Shown piece by piece: positions 1-12,366 of a stretch of DNA of 64,000 bases. The position numbers and the translations under genes were made by a program. Below the pieces are notes generated by a model. It ran no database searches. It was not told where the DNA came from and saw only the letters and a program-made list of their open reading frames with translations. Where the stretch lies: the NCBI GenBank assembly GCA_025345505.1, contig JANVCC010000056.1, positions 1,853,049 to 1,917,048 of the forward strand. Reading direction: 5' to 3'. Positions within the stretch are counted from its first letter, which is position 1. Each line of letters starts with the position of its first letter. The DNA comes from Todiramphus chloris collaris (Eukaryota > Chordata > Aves > Coraciiformes > Alcedinidae).

Positions 1-3000
1 TAAATTAAAAAAAAAAAGCAAGTAACACAATGGTTGCTCTGCACTGACTTCGTTATTTCACTCCATTCAAAATTAGTAGCTACCGCACCAGAAGTTAATA
101 CAACAGTCTAACTTCACCTTGTTTCACAACTGGAAAACTATTGGCATTCCTATGTCTGTATAACCTTCTAGTCTGAGCAGACAAAACCATTTAAAATCGG
201 TATTTGTACTCATGCACAACTCCACTGAAAACCAAGAGAAATGACTCAAGTGCACCTTGATGTCACTTAATTCACTAGTGTTGAGAAATGCCTTGTTTCC
301 AAATTGTTTTAAGAAACAGTGCTGTGGTGTCCAGTTCTTTGGGATCTGGAAAGTTTGGGCTCCCCTCCACAGGGTGACCAGGAACAGGATTCAGGAAGAC
401 AGCATATTGAGCAGGAGCTACCCAAGCCAGACAGTGAGAAACAAGACTCCTCAAGAAAGGTTAGGTGCGCAGAAAGGAGGTGGTGTTGAAGACTGACAGA
501 TGTCATTTCTCTTCTGTCATTGGCTCCCTATGACAATAAGTATCTCCTTGAAAAAAAAACAGACTTCAAGCAGGACACATAGCAATGAAGTGAGACCTCC
601 CCTTGTACCCAACCCCCTTCAGACCTGGAACGGGGCTTCCCACCAGTAGTCAGGGACATATACTCATTTTGCTGTCTCTCTGACCAACCAAAAGTTCAAG
701 TATTTCTTACTGAATTAATAGTTGCAAAGAGAGAGAGAAAGATAAGGTGCTGCAGAATATCCTGCAAGAAGCAAGCCTGGGACCTTATCATAGTGGTATC
801 CAACTGGCTTCTTCACAAAAGTGCAACCAGGTGTGTTTCCTCAATCAGCTCAAAACTGGTGAATGAGCACACTGCATCAGCAAAAGTTTTATTCATGTAA
901 CAGGTGTGAACTGGTCAGTATTATCTCGTGCAACTAGACAAAAAACCATACAGACTAATTTAGGCATCCTTGCTTTCTGGACACAGATTTACTAGAAACT
1001 GTCACATCTCTTCAATCATCTCATATTAAATTATAACACAGCCAGACCCCAAACAGCCACTGATAACAAAGAACATGAACTGTGTGGGAAATAACATGAT
1101 TTAGCATTACACTTGGGAAGACAGAAAGCTTCACAGTGGAATGTAAAGCATTATCTGTACTTTCTCTCATTGGTGTTGCAAGAATAATTTTTCTCTTTCT
1201 CCAGCCCTAAGCTAATGCCAACTAAGCACAAGCCTTGCCTTCCAGTACAGATTTTCTTTGCAGCAGGCAGGCACTCTGTACAACTTATTTCAGAAATGCC
1301 TGTTTTAGAAGTAAAACTTTAATCCTGATTCTGACCTGAAGAATGCATATTGCTCACAAGTTAACTCTTCTAAAATGAGACATAAGGAAAAGAAAGCAAA
1401 CCAATTATTCTTAAACCTCATAAATAAGAGTATTCTCTAATCACTGAGTTCTTGAATATGAGGGAAAATTATAATATCTGTGAGCTCTGCACTGTGTGCA
1501 ACCCACCAGACTGACTCCACATATCTCACTCAGGGTCTGAACTTCTTGAGAGTGTTCTACCAGATCCTGCAATGTCCAAATGAAGCATTCCAATAGCCTG
1601 TATTCACTGATAAACTCCCTAAGTCCATGGGCTAGATGTGTAATGCAGTATCTAAAACTGTTAAGAAACCACCTCATTTAGTTAGAACAGTCCAGGTTGA
1701 GCTGAGTCACCCTGGTGAAGCTTGGTTAGCGTGCAACACAACAGAGATTATGACCTTCCAGGGGAATTCTCTGTTACATGGATTATGTACTTACATTTGC
1801 CCTTGGTTCAGAAAGAAATCCCTCCCTTGCTGCAAGTCATGAGGAAATTGTTCAATGTTGCTATTGGCAAAACTTCTGGTGGTCTTGACAACAAAAAATC
1901 CAGAAATTCAGAAAGCACATCTACTGAGTGTACTACCAGCAGCTCCACTTCTGACAGAGATACTGGTCAGTAAGGCTGCTGCTACAGCTTGAAACTACAG
2001 CACTCCTGGCACATATCCCAGGAAGCCTGTCAGCTTCTGATAGATACTGACCACAGGAAAATGAGACTCCTCAGAAGAAATGGGGCTTAGTTCTTGAAAT
2101 GATCATGTAGATCCATGAAAGCATATGGTATTTTCAGTGGACGATGGAGTGGGTGAGCTTGCTACTATATGAAGACAAACAGATGCATTTATATTTGCAC
2201 TACAAATTTAAAATTGTCCCTTGGACATTGGTGTAAATAATTCAGCTCACTGATACAAAAGTACACAGTGGGTGAGCAGCTAGAAAACTTGCAACTTATG
2301 CTAAACCCCTTATTATATAGACACCATTTGAGTCAGCCATAAGCTTGCAACCTCTTTTGTGAGGAGACGAGATTTCTAATGCAATGAATTTAAATCAAAC
2401 TTAGCAAACATTAAATATGCAATACATCTGTTAGAGGAGTTAGTACTATTTACTTATCGTGATACAGGGGCATGAAAGTAGACCCAAGACTTAAACACCA
2501 ATCTACATGCAAGAGGATGCAAAAATAAGGCAAAAATCTTTACTGGGTCATGTCCAAATGGAATAAGAACACCCATCTCCCAGAATCACCTCACCCAAGA
2601 GGTCCCTCTCTCTGGGAATATTTCTTATGCTCAAGAAATAAATAAACTGAACTATCCCCATCTGTCATGACAGTTTATGGTTGTCAGGGCAACAACCTTA
2701 AAAACCGAGTTTGACTAACAGTATCAGGTAGCAGAGCCCTTATCTGCCACAGAGAAGGCAAAGGCTTAGGCTTTCATTCAGGACAAAAAACCCCAAACAA
2801 ACAAAAATCAAATGGACACACAAAAGGAAACAAGATTTTCCCCCGCTAGGCTAGGCTAGCTAACCAGCTCCACAGAGGTTCCTGCAACTTTCATTTAATC
2901 TAGGACAATGATACCTTGAGTTGACTTCATTTCACTACTTCTGAGCATAAAAGAGCACATAGGTTGAAAAAAATTATATAGGTTAAGCAATCATAATAGG

Positions 3001-5570
3001 TTTCCAAGCATTCTGTTAATCACTTCCTTGTCATAAGCACATGTAGAGTATATACTGCACGTAGCACCCACCTATTACAGTACTGTCAGAGTAGCTCTAG
3101 CGAGGTTACAATTCCTCAGATTTCACGTTGTGATGGTTGCTATGATCGTAGCTACCCAACAGCAAATACAGCTTTTGTACTTCATGGGAAGGAAGAAGAG
3201 AGTATTTTTTTAGATAATGGATCCATTAGACCCATGAGTAATCAGGCTGGTTTTGTTCCTGCAAGGAGCTCCCATTCATTTGATAAAACCCCATGGAAAT
3301 GTGCATGTTTCTTCACACCTCTGCTGTCCCCAGCCACTGGATTTTGTACACAGGTCAGTGTGAAGCTCACTCACTAGCAGCACACTAAAAGCAGCATTTT
3401 GCTTTGGTTGTCTGGAGCAAAAACCAAGTTTATGCCAACTAAGGTTCTCATTCACACTTCAGGACCAAAGCTAAAGGTGATTCTTTCTAAAGAAGGTCAA
3501 AGGTCTATCCAGATATTTCCACAAGTCATCGGATTTTCAAACCTTTTGCTCCTCTATGGCATTCCTTTCCTTCCCGACTGAAAGCATCTGTATTTCTTCA
3601 ATAATGCTGCTTTGGATGTTTCTCTCCTTGTTTTCCTGCCCCACTCACCCCTCCCCCCGGCTCTCCCCCTCCCCTGCTTCCAAATGTGTTTATCCTGAAT
3701 TGATAGCACCAGCTTCTAATTTCGTTTTACACTGATGCCAAAGGGCCTCACACAATTTGCCTTTATCTGAGCTATCATGTCCAGCTGCCTCCAACCTGTC
3801 CTGTTAATATCTTCCAAGTTTTCCCACATGTACAATCAGACTTCTACGGGTGGCTCTTTCCCAAATCCCAGCGTCTACAGAGATGACCACATTACTGCTA
3901 CGCCAGCTGCCCAGAACTCTGGGACTAGTTTGTCGGCTTGACCTGTGAGGTTGTGGCAACTGGAAGGTATTTGTTGTATTTCCAGGTTCACCAATAATTT
4001 TACAGAATCAGTCCACAGCAGAGTGAACACAAGTTGTGGCTAGATATGTCAGGCTTTGATCATAAATTTAAACAGTCAACCTCAGTAGTTCTATGAAATT
4101 TGCTGGAACCATTGTAGTATGGGCACAGAGTTTTTCTCTCAGCAAATAACGTAGAATAAAATATGTGTTTTAAGACACTTGCCAGTCACTGGTGTTGCTG
4201 TCTGGCAAAAAAAAAAAAATCTTTGCAAGTTTTCTTACTGTCTTCATTTGAGTTCATAGCAGCCACTCACTTAACAGCAAATCTGTCCACACTTCATACA
4301 GACAAAGAAATGAGCAAGAATTAGTAGGAGCAACTTACCCACCTGTTTAAGCTGCCCTGCAGACTCCCTGTTTTATGAGACAGCATTGATTGAACCACTT
4401 ATAGCTCAAGAAAATAACATGCTAATTAAAATCAGTGTAAATTCTGCAATGGCAAAAACATGGGAAGAAGTCCAGGAAAGATCTCACTCCTGTCATTCCT
4501 CATTAGGAGATCGACCCTTAGAAGGACTGTGTTTCTGGAATCCCCACTAATCTGGAATCCCCACTAATGCCATTGCGTAAGCAGTTGATGGCAGGGTCAC
4601 ACCCAGGGTACTGCAGAAGCACCACCCCGTCACCTGGTCCCACAGGCACACCAGTTTGGAATAAGTCTCAACCTAATCAAAAGGTGTAGCTCCATATGGC
4701 CAAGCCTGTGACAGCACCCTTAAGCAGCTACCTTAGCACCAACTCAAACAAATTCACCCAGAGCTATCTATACAACTGTTTACAGTATCAAGGCATTTTA
4801 CTTTCGTTTATGGGGCATTATCTGCCTGTCTGTGATGATTTATGTGCTTCACTCCCAATCCAGCTCTAAGGCCTATTTTCATTTATGAAAATAGTAACTG
4901 CTTTCAGGAATTCAGTCCAGAGAAAAGATGGTACTTGCTATGTATGGCTTAATTTACCAGGCTTCTTCAGCAAGAGCTCATAATACAGGCAGGTAAGACT
5001 CTGCATCAACAAAGTAAACGGATCCCAAAAATCAAGACAGCGACACTTCCCTGCCACCTTGGGCCATGGTGATGCGCAGGACTACCGTTTCCACACGCCA
5101 CCATCAAGACACAGGGCAATGGGTGAATTCCTCTTTTTTTTTTACCTTAGAGGAGCGCTGGTTATCTCGGGCTCCTGATGAGAGCTCTCGGAGTGTTCTG
5201 GCAGCCATCAGTCTCTTTTAAGCCATGAACATAGAGGGGAGAAGCCTGGGCGATCTCCCTGGGTCACCAGCATCCCAGGGGACTGCCTGTAGAGCAGAGC
5301 GGACCAGGACTGGTCCTGGAGGAGGTGGCAAGGCCTGGGCCTCTCAAGCACAGAGCTGCCAGTGTGCTGACCTGTGCCATCCCCAGGGAGGCATCAGGCA
5401 GCCCCACTTGTCCTCGGCCCCTTGCTGCCTCACCACTCACAGCAGCCTCGCCTTTGTGTGAGCTGCACCATGTTTACCCTCCCACTTCCTTGTTCCACTC
5501 TGGCACAAGGGCCATAAACCTCCCGTCTGGCACGGCCAAGCACTCAGTGGCACGGGCGGGAGGAAGAGGA
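1..5570. other. Intergenic region upstream of FFAR4; no gene recognised
   Basis: All six frames hold only short open frames with no family resemblance that I can see. Composition is ordinary AT-leaning vertebrate DNA that becomes GC-rich towards 5200-5570 as it runs into the FFAR4 first-exon island. The only local structure I can support is a perfect 17-bp tandem duplication at 4534-4567. In human the gene on this side of FFAR4 is CEP55; I saw no exon of it here, although an untranslated 3' end could not be recognised by eye. Confidence 0.6.
4534..4567. repeat. 17-bp perfect tandem duplication
   Basis: The unit TCTGGAATCCCCACTAA occurs twice in direct succession (4534-4550 and 4551-4567). 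It looks like a small replication-slippage duplication in non-coding DNA; no function is implied. Confidence 0.9.
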
Positions 5571-5579
5571 GGGAAGGGG

Positions 5580-5660
5580 ATGGCGGCCAGCCCCCTGCTC
5601 CATGCCAGGAGAGCAGCCCGCGTGCCGCCGTGGTGGTCAGGAGTGCAGCCCTTTCCCTAG
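5580..5660 (+). other. Upstream ORF (26 codons) before the FFAR4 start
   Basis: An ATG at 5580 in a favourable context (G at -3, G at +4) opens a 26-codon frame that closes with TAG at 5658-5660, 50 bp before the FFAR4 start codon. It is not in the FFAR4 frame. If the transcript begins upstream of 5580, it would act as a translated leader. Whether it is in the mRNA is not shown by the sequence. Confidence 0.45.
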
Positions 5661-5710
5661 GGGTGCTGCTGCTGCCCAGGGAGGGCCTCTCGTGCCTGCT
5701 GGCCACCCTC

Positions 5711-6241
5711 ATGCTGGGGTCCAGCAGTGTGCCAGGGGGGAACTGGACCTACTTCCCTTTCTTCTCGGACTTCAGAGGCCGCAATGTGACAGCCCTGCGC
5801 ATTGGCGAGTCGACTGCCCTGGCCTCCATCTTTCTGCTGGCCTTGGTGGGAAACATCTGGGGCATCTGCCTGCTGGTGCGGCAGCGCCGGCTGTGCGCCG
5901 CCAACTGCCTCGTCCTCAACCTCTTCTGCGCCGACCTGCTCTTCATCACCGCCATCCCCATCATCGCCGTCGTGCGCTGGACCGAGTCCTGGGTGCTGGG
6001 CGACGTCGTCTGCCACATGCTCTTTTACGTGGTGAGCCTCAGCGGCACCGTCGTCATCCTCTCCCTCTCGGCCGTCAGCCTGGAGCGCGTCGCCAGCATC
6101 GCCCGGCTGCGCCACGCCGCGTTCCGCCGCCGCAAGGCGCTGGCCGCCGCCCTCCTCCTCATCTGGGGCTTCGCCGCCCTCGCCACCCTCCCGCTCTGCT
6201 GCTTCTTCACGGTGGTGCGGCTGCCGGCCCACGCCGGCGAG
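5711..6241 (+). CDS. FFAR4: FFAR4 coding exon 1 (N-terminus to TM4)
   Basis: This exon encodes residues 1-177: a short extracellular N-terminus containing FPFFSD, which is shared with mammalian FFAR4, then TM1 to TM4. The donor is GAG|GTGAGG at 6242. The ATG at 5711 has a weak context (C at -3 and C at +4), and no other in-frame ATG lies between it and the conserved FPFF segment. Third-position GC is very high, unlike exons 2 and 3. Confidence 0.93.
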
Positions 6242-9200
6242 GTGAGGGCGGGAGCCTGGGAGGGTCCGCAGGGCGGCCACCCCCGCAGCAGCAGCGCCGC
6301 GCGGCCAGGCTCGCCCTGGGCGGTGGGCGCCGGGGGAGAGCGGGGGCGGGAGGCGCCAGGACTCGCAGGTGGCGGGGGCGGGCGCGGGGCGGCGAGGGAG
6401 GCTCCTCCGCCTCTGCCGCCCGGGGAGGGCGGACTACTTCTTGGAGGGGGCAGCGTTCCGGGCAGGTGCTGAAGTGTCCGGAGGACCGTTCGGAGCTACC
6501 CCGGGCAGGGCAGCCCTGGAGTCCCCCGCCCACTGCTGCCGTCTCCTCCCGTGCTGCTCGCCCGGCGAGCCCTCCCCTTAGGTGCGCAGCGCGCATCAGC
6601 TGGGGCTCTGGTGGCTTTCGCAGTGCAGCTCGGAAACCCCCTCTTCCGCGCTTCCCCCCTGCCGAGGTATCAGCATCCCGGAAGAGCTGCCCAGCACATG
6701 ATTCTTCTGCCTAGTATTTTGAAATGCATACAGAAGGACACCCAGCATGACACTCAAATACATGATTGAGGTTTATGTGTTTCAATTTTAAAGTTGCTGT
6801 TAGCATTTGGTATGAAATTTATGGCAATATTTAGACTGTGGACAACACATCTATTTCTAACTGCATGGGCTTTTAAAACTATGAAATAATACATCAATTG
6901 ACTGCTCTGTTTGAGCAGAAAGTTCTCACAGACTTAGTTTAGTCTCCAGCCATTTTCTCCATAGGCTCGGAGGGAGACAAAGACAACTTTGTAGTAAAAA
7001 TAACAGTACGATGTTAATTTTCTTTTTTATTCTTTATAAACAGGAGGTTCAGATTTGCACCTTGGTTTGGCCCAGCATTGCAGGAGAAATAGTTTGGGAT
7101 GTGACCTTTGCCATTGTTTTCTTTCTGATACCAGGATTAGTCATTGTCATCAGTTATTCCAAAATCTTACAGGTATATTTTTCCTTTAAGTTTTGTTGCT
7201 GAACAAAGGGAGATAAACAGTAATTCAGGAGGCATCAGCGCATTGCCACTGAATACAAACACACCTGAATGAAATGGACAGAATTTGCTCAATAAATGGT
7301 ATGTCTTAGAAAATGAGGCACGTCATCCTGTATGTAACAGCCTATAGGTTTCAGCTAAGAGGATGCTTGAACAGCACATTACCAGCAGCCCAACACAATT
7401 TGTCTTCATTTATATATAGTATTTAATACACTTCTCCATTTACGAACTGTTCATATTTAAATACTGCTAATCTCTTAAATTCTAAAACAATCAAGCATCT
7501 GAAATAACTAAAAACTAGATCTTGCTTTCTTTGAGCCTAAACTCAAGTCACAAGGGGTTTGTGAGAAAGCAGAGAGGAGGGACTAGAAAAAAATCCACCC
7601 CCTTTTAGATTCACTGATTTTCTGCATATATTTTTAGTACAGAGATCTTGTTAGATTACACTCACTCCTCCACAACTTCAAACTTTGCAAACAAAAACTG
7701 TAAATTAAACACTCTGCTTCCAGTTTTTTCCTGAGTGAGTGTTGTTTAACTGCTGAAATATAGGCCAAGGCACCACACACCACAGAGTTTTAATCTATAT
7801 TGTAGCAAGCCTGTCATTAGTTACCTAAATTCCTTTTAAAACATCTAATTTCATACCCTGTCCTCTTCCAAAAACAAAGTGAGAAAGAGCTAGAAATCTT
7901 CAAACTAGGTACTACAGTGACTAGTTTTAGCAACTGCCCCCAAAAGATTCTTGATTCCTGTAGTAGGTAATTAAACTTCTCATACTATATATAAGGAAAA
8001 TTATAGGTTGTGGGGAGGAACCCTAAAAACACAGATTATTGAGCAGGGAATTACCTGATGGACCAACAGGCTGTGGGTACATGCATCAGAGCTGCAGGTA
8101 GATGTTTCAGTGAACCTAGGGCATAGAATCTGGGCTTTGCGTGTATTTGCCTATTGGTCAGGCTTAAACTCGTAGTCAAAATCATCAGATCTTAGTTTCC
8201 ATACAGTCTATAAACTCGTTATAACCTTGAGATAAATGCATTAGGTAAATTTCTTCTAGTAAAGTACTTGCCTTTTTCAACCTCATATTTGCCGTAGGCA
8301 AAGAACATGCAGTAACTCAGTGGGGAGTCTGAGCCCTTTGAAAGAAAGTAAAAAGAAATGCAGGCCAAGGAATGCCACAGTCCTTGGTCAGAGACTGGGA
8401 CAGGAATGGTGTTCCTCTTGTCCTTGCAGTCTCCAGATTACAACAAGTAAATTCAGGAAACAAAATAGCACATAGGGAGCTAGAAGCCCAGGAAAGTGTT
8501 TGTAATACTGGATTACAAAACAGACCTGTGCTGCCACGCTCACATTCCTTTTCTAGCTTGATAACACAGATGCTAAGATGTGTTACTATTTCTCCCAAAC
8601 TGAAAAAGAAACAAAGCCCATAGCAGGATCCCATCTGTTACAACTGAATCTTCTGTCACACAGCTCTCCAGGAGGCAACCAGAACTCAGATGGAGAATGT
8701 CTTAATCCCTGAATCATTCCCAAGAGCAGATTCACTCTCACTGCATGAGAATGCTTCATGATGCCAGTGCACATGGAGTACAATACTCAGTGTTGCTGGA
8801 AGCAGTTCAAAGCATTCATGTATTCAAATAGCACAGATCAGAAGCCATGATTTGTAATGAATTTACTTGGTTTTGCACTGTTCCCCCTTTCAGGCAAGAT
8901 ATAGGTAAGAGGCTAGAACTAGTAAAGGCATTCATATTCTGGAAGTAATGTACTTGTATATACTGGACTTCAAAGTTCTTGGTTCTCAGAGTGTGGTCCA
9001 GGTGCCCACAACAGGTATCTAGCTAGACTTTATACTAGGCAGACCAAAAAGGGATCCAAAATATACCACTGCCATGCCATTTCAGTTGAGCACTTCCTTA
9101 AGATGCAGTTGCATCTTTTTTACTGCAATCATGGTGATTCTTGCATACTTGGTTCTAGGCTGTGCAGCGCCAGCAGGAAAGATGAAGGGTGTTTACATGG

Positions 9201-11133
9201 GGCAGATACAAAGGTATCTGATGAGGACATTCTGTACCTATTTAAACAGTGGAGCCTGAGGAGGGTTCAGAACTTGGTTTTCCCACTTACATATTAGAAG
9301 TGAATATTAGTCCTTTGTATTTTGTGAAACCTTCCTTCTTACTAAAACAGATTAGGTCCTCTCTGAGAACAACTCTTGGATCGGATTGTTTGGAGGAGTT
9401 GTCCTAGTTTCTGGATTTCAAATGGATACAGCAGAGAATCATCAGGCTGGAATAGTTTTACCTGCTCCAAACATGAGGATTTTCTGCCCCTTTTAAATCA
9501 GGGAAGCAGCTAGTGAGACTGTCCTTTCTCAGGCTCAGCAGCTGCTGCGAAGCCCATTGGGCTTTGATTTACACACCTATATTCTGTTGAAACTTTGGTA
9601 GATGTCTAGGTTCTTGAAGAATATTTATTCTAGTCCATCCATCTCTGTGAAATTCAGAAAACTGCAGAAAGTGAAAAACTCAATGTATATAAAAACTTTT
9701 ATCCTTACCTGAACCAGGAAGCTATTATTACTAGTATTAGTGCTATCCTTCCTGTAGTTATTGCCAAAGGGAAAGGTCACACATAGAAGCGTCAGGAAGA
9801 GTCTTATGCCTTTGTCTTTTCAACTTGGACACCAAATCCAGGCTTTTGAAAATATACCTTGTTCACCCACGTAGGGAGTAAAATGGCATATCAATTATTT
9901 AGCATAAATGTTTTGCATCAGTTATGTGAATATAACAGACTTAATTGTGATATGCCAACTTGGGCGAAGACAAGGATGTAGAGCATGAGATTTAGAGTTT
10001 TCTTCAAGCCATTGGGATTCAATACTTTTGATTCACACCCATGAATACTAGATTCTCAAACTACCCACAGTATGATTTGTTACAGCAGACGCTACTATTA
10101 CAAGATGCAGATTTTCCTAGTTACAAAAGGTTCCATAAGATGCCTGGTAGTTCATAGAAAGCAATTCTGATTACTGCCTGAAAAAAAAGTTTACACTAAA
10201 CTTAACATAAAATTCCATTCATATTCAAAACATATCATGATTTAGTTCTCATACGTACCTTACAGTATCAGCACGGCTTTAAGAGAATTGGATTGCATTC
10301 CTTCTTGCACATCAACAGGATTGTTAACTACTGTCCAGCTTGCATTTGTGAAAAAAAATTAATGGGTTCATTTAGATAGAACAAATGAGGTCCTAATTTG
10401 AAGTTAATGGGATTTCATGAGTAACTAAGGCTCTATTTGATGCAGAAAAATATTTATGGCTGGTAGAGAGCCATAAGGAAAACAACCAGCTTGACTAATA
10501 CTGAGGTGAGTTCACAGCTGAGAGTGAAAAAAAAATTGCTAGTAAAATCAGAACATTTGAAATGAAACCATTGACAAAAAGTAAATTTGGAATTTTGCAA
10601 TGCTTTTTTTTATATTCACTTTATAAAACAAAATCATCATGTGCCAAGATTTACTTTTGCACTTGTAAAAATGTGTTAATAATTCTGGGTTTCAATGAAA
10701 GTTACTTTCTTCTCTTTTACTGCAGATTACAAAAGCATCAAGGAGGAGTTTAAATGCTGGTTTAGCTTACTCAGAAAATCATCATATTCGTGTTTCCCGG
10801 CAAGACTACAAACTATTCCGAGCCCTCTTGGTGTTGATGATCTCTTTTTTCATCATGTGGAGCCCGATTATAATAACTATTATTTTAATTTTAGTCCAGA
10901 ACTACAAACAAGATTTACATTTTTTGCCATCAGTTTTCTTCTGGATAGTGTTATTCACTTTTGCCAACTCTGCTGTCAATCCGGTTTTGTATAACGTTGC
11001 CCATTTCAGACGTAAATGTCAGGAAATTCTTCTCTGTTGTACAGGAAACCCTGTAAGGCATGGAGCTGGTACAGAAACCACTGTAAGAAGAAGTAACCAT
11101 GAACAACCACATTTGTCCTTCATTACCAGATAA
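5711..11133 (+). CDS. FFAR4: Free fatty acid receptor 4 (GPR120), three coding exons
   Basis: This is a class A GPCR of the plasma membrane that senses medium- and long-chain fatty acids and signals through Gq and arrestin (known for the family). Coding exons are 5711-6241, 7044-7172 and 10726-11133; both introns are phase 0 and GT/AG, giving 355 aa against 361 in the human short form. Seven membrane segments are visible. N-glycosylation sequons lie at N11 and N25. Arg89, in VRWTE after TM2, corresponds to human Arg99, the ligand carboxylate contact. C101 and C182 should form the TM3-ECL2 disulfide. TM3 ends in SLERV instead of DRY, and TM7 carries NPVLY. The start at 5711 is the first in-frame ATG; the frame is open further upstream but without ATG. 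The nearest paralogues are unlike it over the MWSPIII and CADLLFI segments. I am very sure of the family and gene. Confidence 0.95.
7044..7172 (+). CDS. FFAR4: FFAR4 coding exon 2 (ECL2 to TM5)
   Basis: This 129-bp exon (43 codons, residues 178-220) lies between acceptor TATAAACAG and donor CAG|GTATAT. It contains the conserved ICTLVWP and GLVIVISYSKILQ blocks, which are nearly the same as human FFAR4. It is phase 0 at both ends. Confidence 0.95.
10726..11133 (+). CDS. FFAR4: FFAR4 coding exon 3 (ICL3 to C-terminus)
   Basis: The exon follows acceptor TTTACTGCAG and encodes residues 221-355 with TAA at 11131-11133. It begins with ITKASRR and holds RVSRQDYKLF, TM6 with FFIMWSPIII, and TM7 with NSAVNPVLYN. 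Two adjacent cysteines at 324-325 in the tail could be palmitoylated. The junction from ILQ to ITKAS corresponds to the short human isoform. I did not find a separate exon for the 16-residue ICL3 insert of the human long form in the 3.5-kb intron. Confidence 0.95.
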   Translation: MTKASRRSLNAGLAYSENHHIRVSRQDYKLFRALLVLMISFFIMWSPIIITIILILVQNYKQDLHFLPSVFFWIVLFTFANSAVNPVLYNVAHFRRKCQEILLCCTGNPVRHGAGTETTVRRSNHEQPHLSFITR

Positions 11134-11990
11134 TTATTTGAAGTCTGAGCTGTGCCACACTTCAGATGTTAATGTCTACACTATCCCAGGTTGAATAGGT
11201 CACTATGTTATAGTATTATACGCCAGAGAAGGAAGAAAAAAAAAGCTAAATCTGTATTTTTAATTCCTGCAGGTAAAATTCTCTTAACTTAGCCTGCTTT
11301 GCCTCTGTAAGATTTGGGCAATTTAATGCTATGGATTGAATTCTCAACCTACACTGAAATAAATAGGAATATGAGAGTGAAGTTGGTGAATGTCAAATAG
11401 TTGAAATAAGTGTTTACCAGATGAATTAATTTCTCTGAGGGTACATTTTCAGTTGGCATAAATGTCATTAACTTTAATGAAGTTATAGTGAATGTACATT
11501 AAGAGGGCACCTCATCCATTTTACTCTTTATTTTCAGCGTAAAGGAGATCAACTTCCTAGTGAAAATGTACATTCTCAGAAAGTATCTGCCCTTTTTATA
11601 AAATCTCATTTTAAGAAAGCACTTGATAATGCACTTAGATAACTGACTGCCTGAACATGGGTTTGATCAAACTAACCAATTTTGTCTAGGAAACGAGAAG
11701 ATGAACATGTATTATCACCAAGTGAATGACCAGTTTGGTTCCATTTCAAATTAAATGTGTTGACATAATGCCTCCTAATTTATAAATAAAGAATAAACAC
11801 ATGTTTACTTGTCATGTTTAAAATATTTTTTAAAAAAAGATGCAATTTTTTATGTCTTCAGTAGTCATATAATAATGTTAATCAGTGATATATAGGGTCA
11901 CTGAAATTCCTTCCTCCTTTCTAGAATACTATTGGGAACGATTTCCAGTATTTCCTAGAAAAAAGATGTCATTGTACTTGAAAATAAAAT
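11134..11990 (+). terminator. FFAR4: FFAR4 3' UTR with candidate poly(A) signals
   Basis: AATAAA hexamers lie at 11785-11790, 11792-11797 and 11983-11988 on the + strand. The first pair is close together and may be the main signal. The last one sits just before an (AT)n run. The exact cleavage site cannot be read from sequence alone. Confidence 0.55.
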
Positions 11991-12018
11991 ACATATATAT
12001 ATATATATTTTTTTTTTA
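11991..12018. repeat. (AT)n followed by a T run
   Basis: A short dinucleotide (AT) repeat runs from about 11991 to 12008 and continues into a T tract to about 12017. It lies between the opposing polyadenylation signals of FFAR4 and RBP4. Confidence 0.85.
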
Positions 12019-12029
12019 AATTAAAACTC

Positions 12030-12366
12030 TTTTATTCAGAAATTGAAATGAAAAAAAAAAAGATTAACTTCTTAATTGTTGCTATCTGTTGCCAGTTCAA
12101 AAAAAGTGCATTAAGATAACGGTTTACTAATAAAACCAATGTCTGTATATGTACAGATTTTCATACAAGCAATTAGCATCCCTGTAATCCAAGTTTATTA
12201 AAATGTTTCATTGGTTTATTAACAAGGTGAGCTACAAAGCTCAGATAAATACACTCAAAATCTAAATGAAGCCGTTTAAAAGGTTTTCAAGAGAACACCC
12301 AATCAATGTGTTAGTTTTACATCCATGGTGCTGCTGCATGGTTTCTTTCCATAGTTTTGGATCTCC
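12030..12366 (-). terminator. RBP4: RBP4 3' UTR and candidate poly(A) signal
   Basis: Downstream of the TAG at 12367-12369 on the minus strand, the first strong AATAAA near the edge of the gene is at 12036-12031. This gives a 3' UTR of about 340 nt. Alternative minus-strand hexamers lie nearer the stop, around 12190-12220, so alternative ends are possible. Confidence 0.55.

Larger units (their letters stand above)
5560..6620. promoter_or_regulatory. CpG-island-like GC-rich block over FFAR4 exon 1
   Basis: Base composition changes sharply here. The block is dominated by G and C with many CG dinucleotides, while sequence on both sides is AT-rich. It covers the first coding exon of FFAR4 and the start of intron 1. 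That placement is usual for a promoter-proximal CpG island. I saw no convincing TATA box, so the transcription start is not placed. The high GC also produces several long shadow frames on both strands that are not genes. Confidence 0.65.

Noticed and set aside
5657..6280. A 207-codon antisense open frame over FFAR4 exon 1
   Set aside because: It is the mirror of a GC-rich coding exon, of low complexity (Glu/Gly/Ala), with no recognisable domain.
5630..6472. FFAR4 frame beginning at 5630 and continuing to 6472
   Set aside because: The first codon at 5630 is GTG, not ATG, and the part after 6241 is intron; the conserved protein continues in the exon at 7044.
5602..6714. A 370-codon open frame on the + strand across FFAR4 exon 1
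   Set aside because: It is a GC-rich shadow of FFAR4 in another frame: Arg/Pro/Gly-rich, no family features, and it runs through the exon 1 donor.
9400..9420. GTTGTCCTAGTTTCTGG as the start of an LTR
   Set aside because: Only the first dozen bases resemble bird LTR starts; the following sequence does not continue the match.
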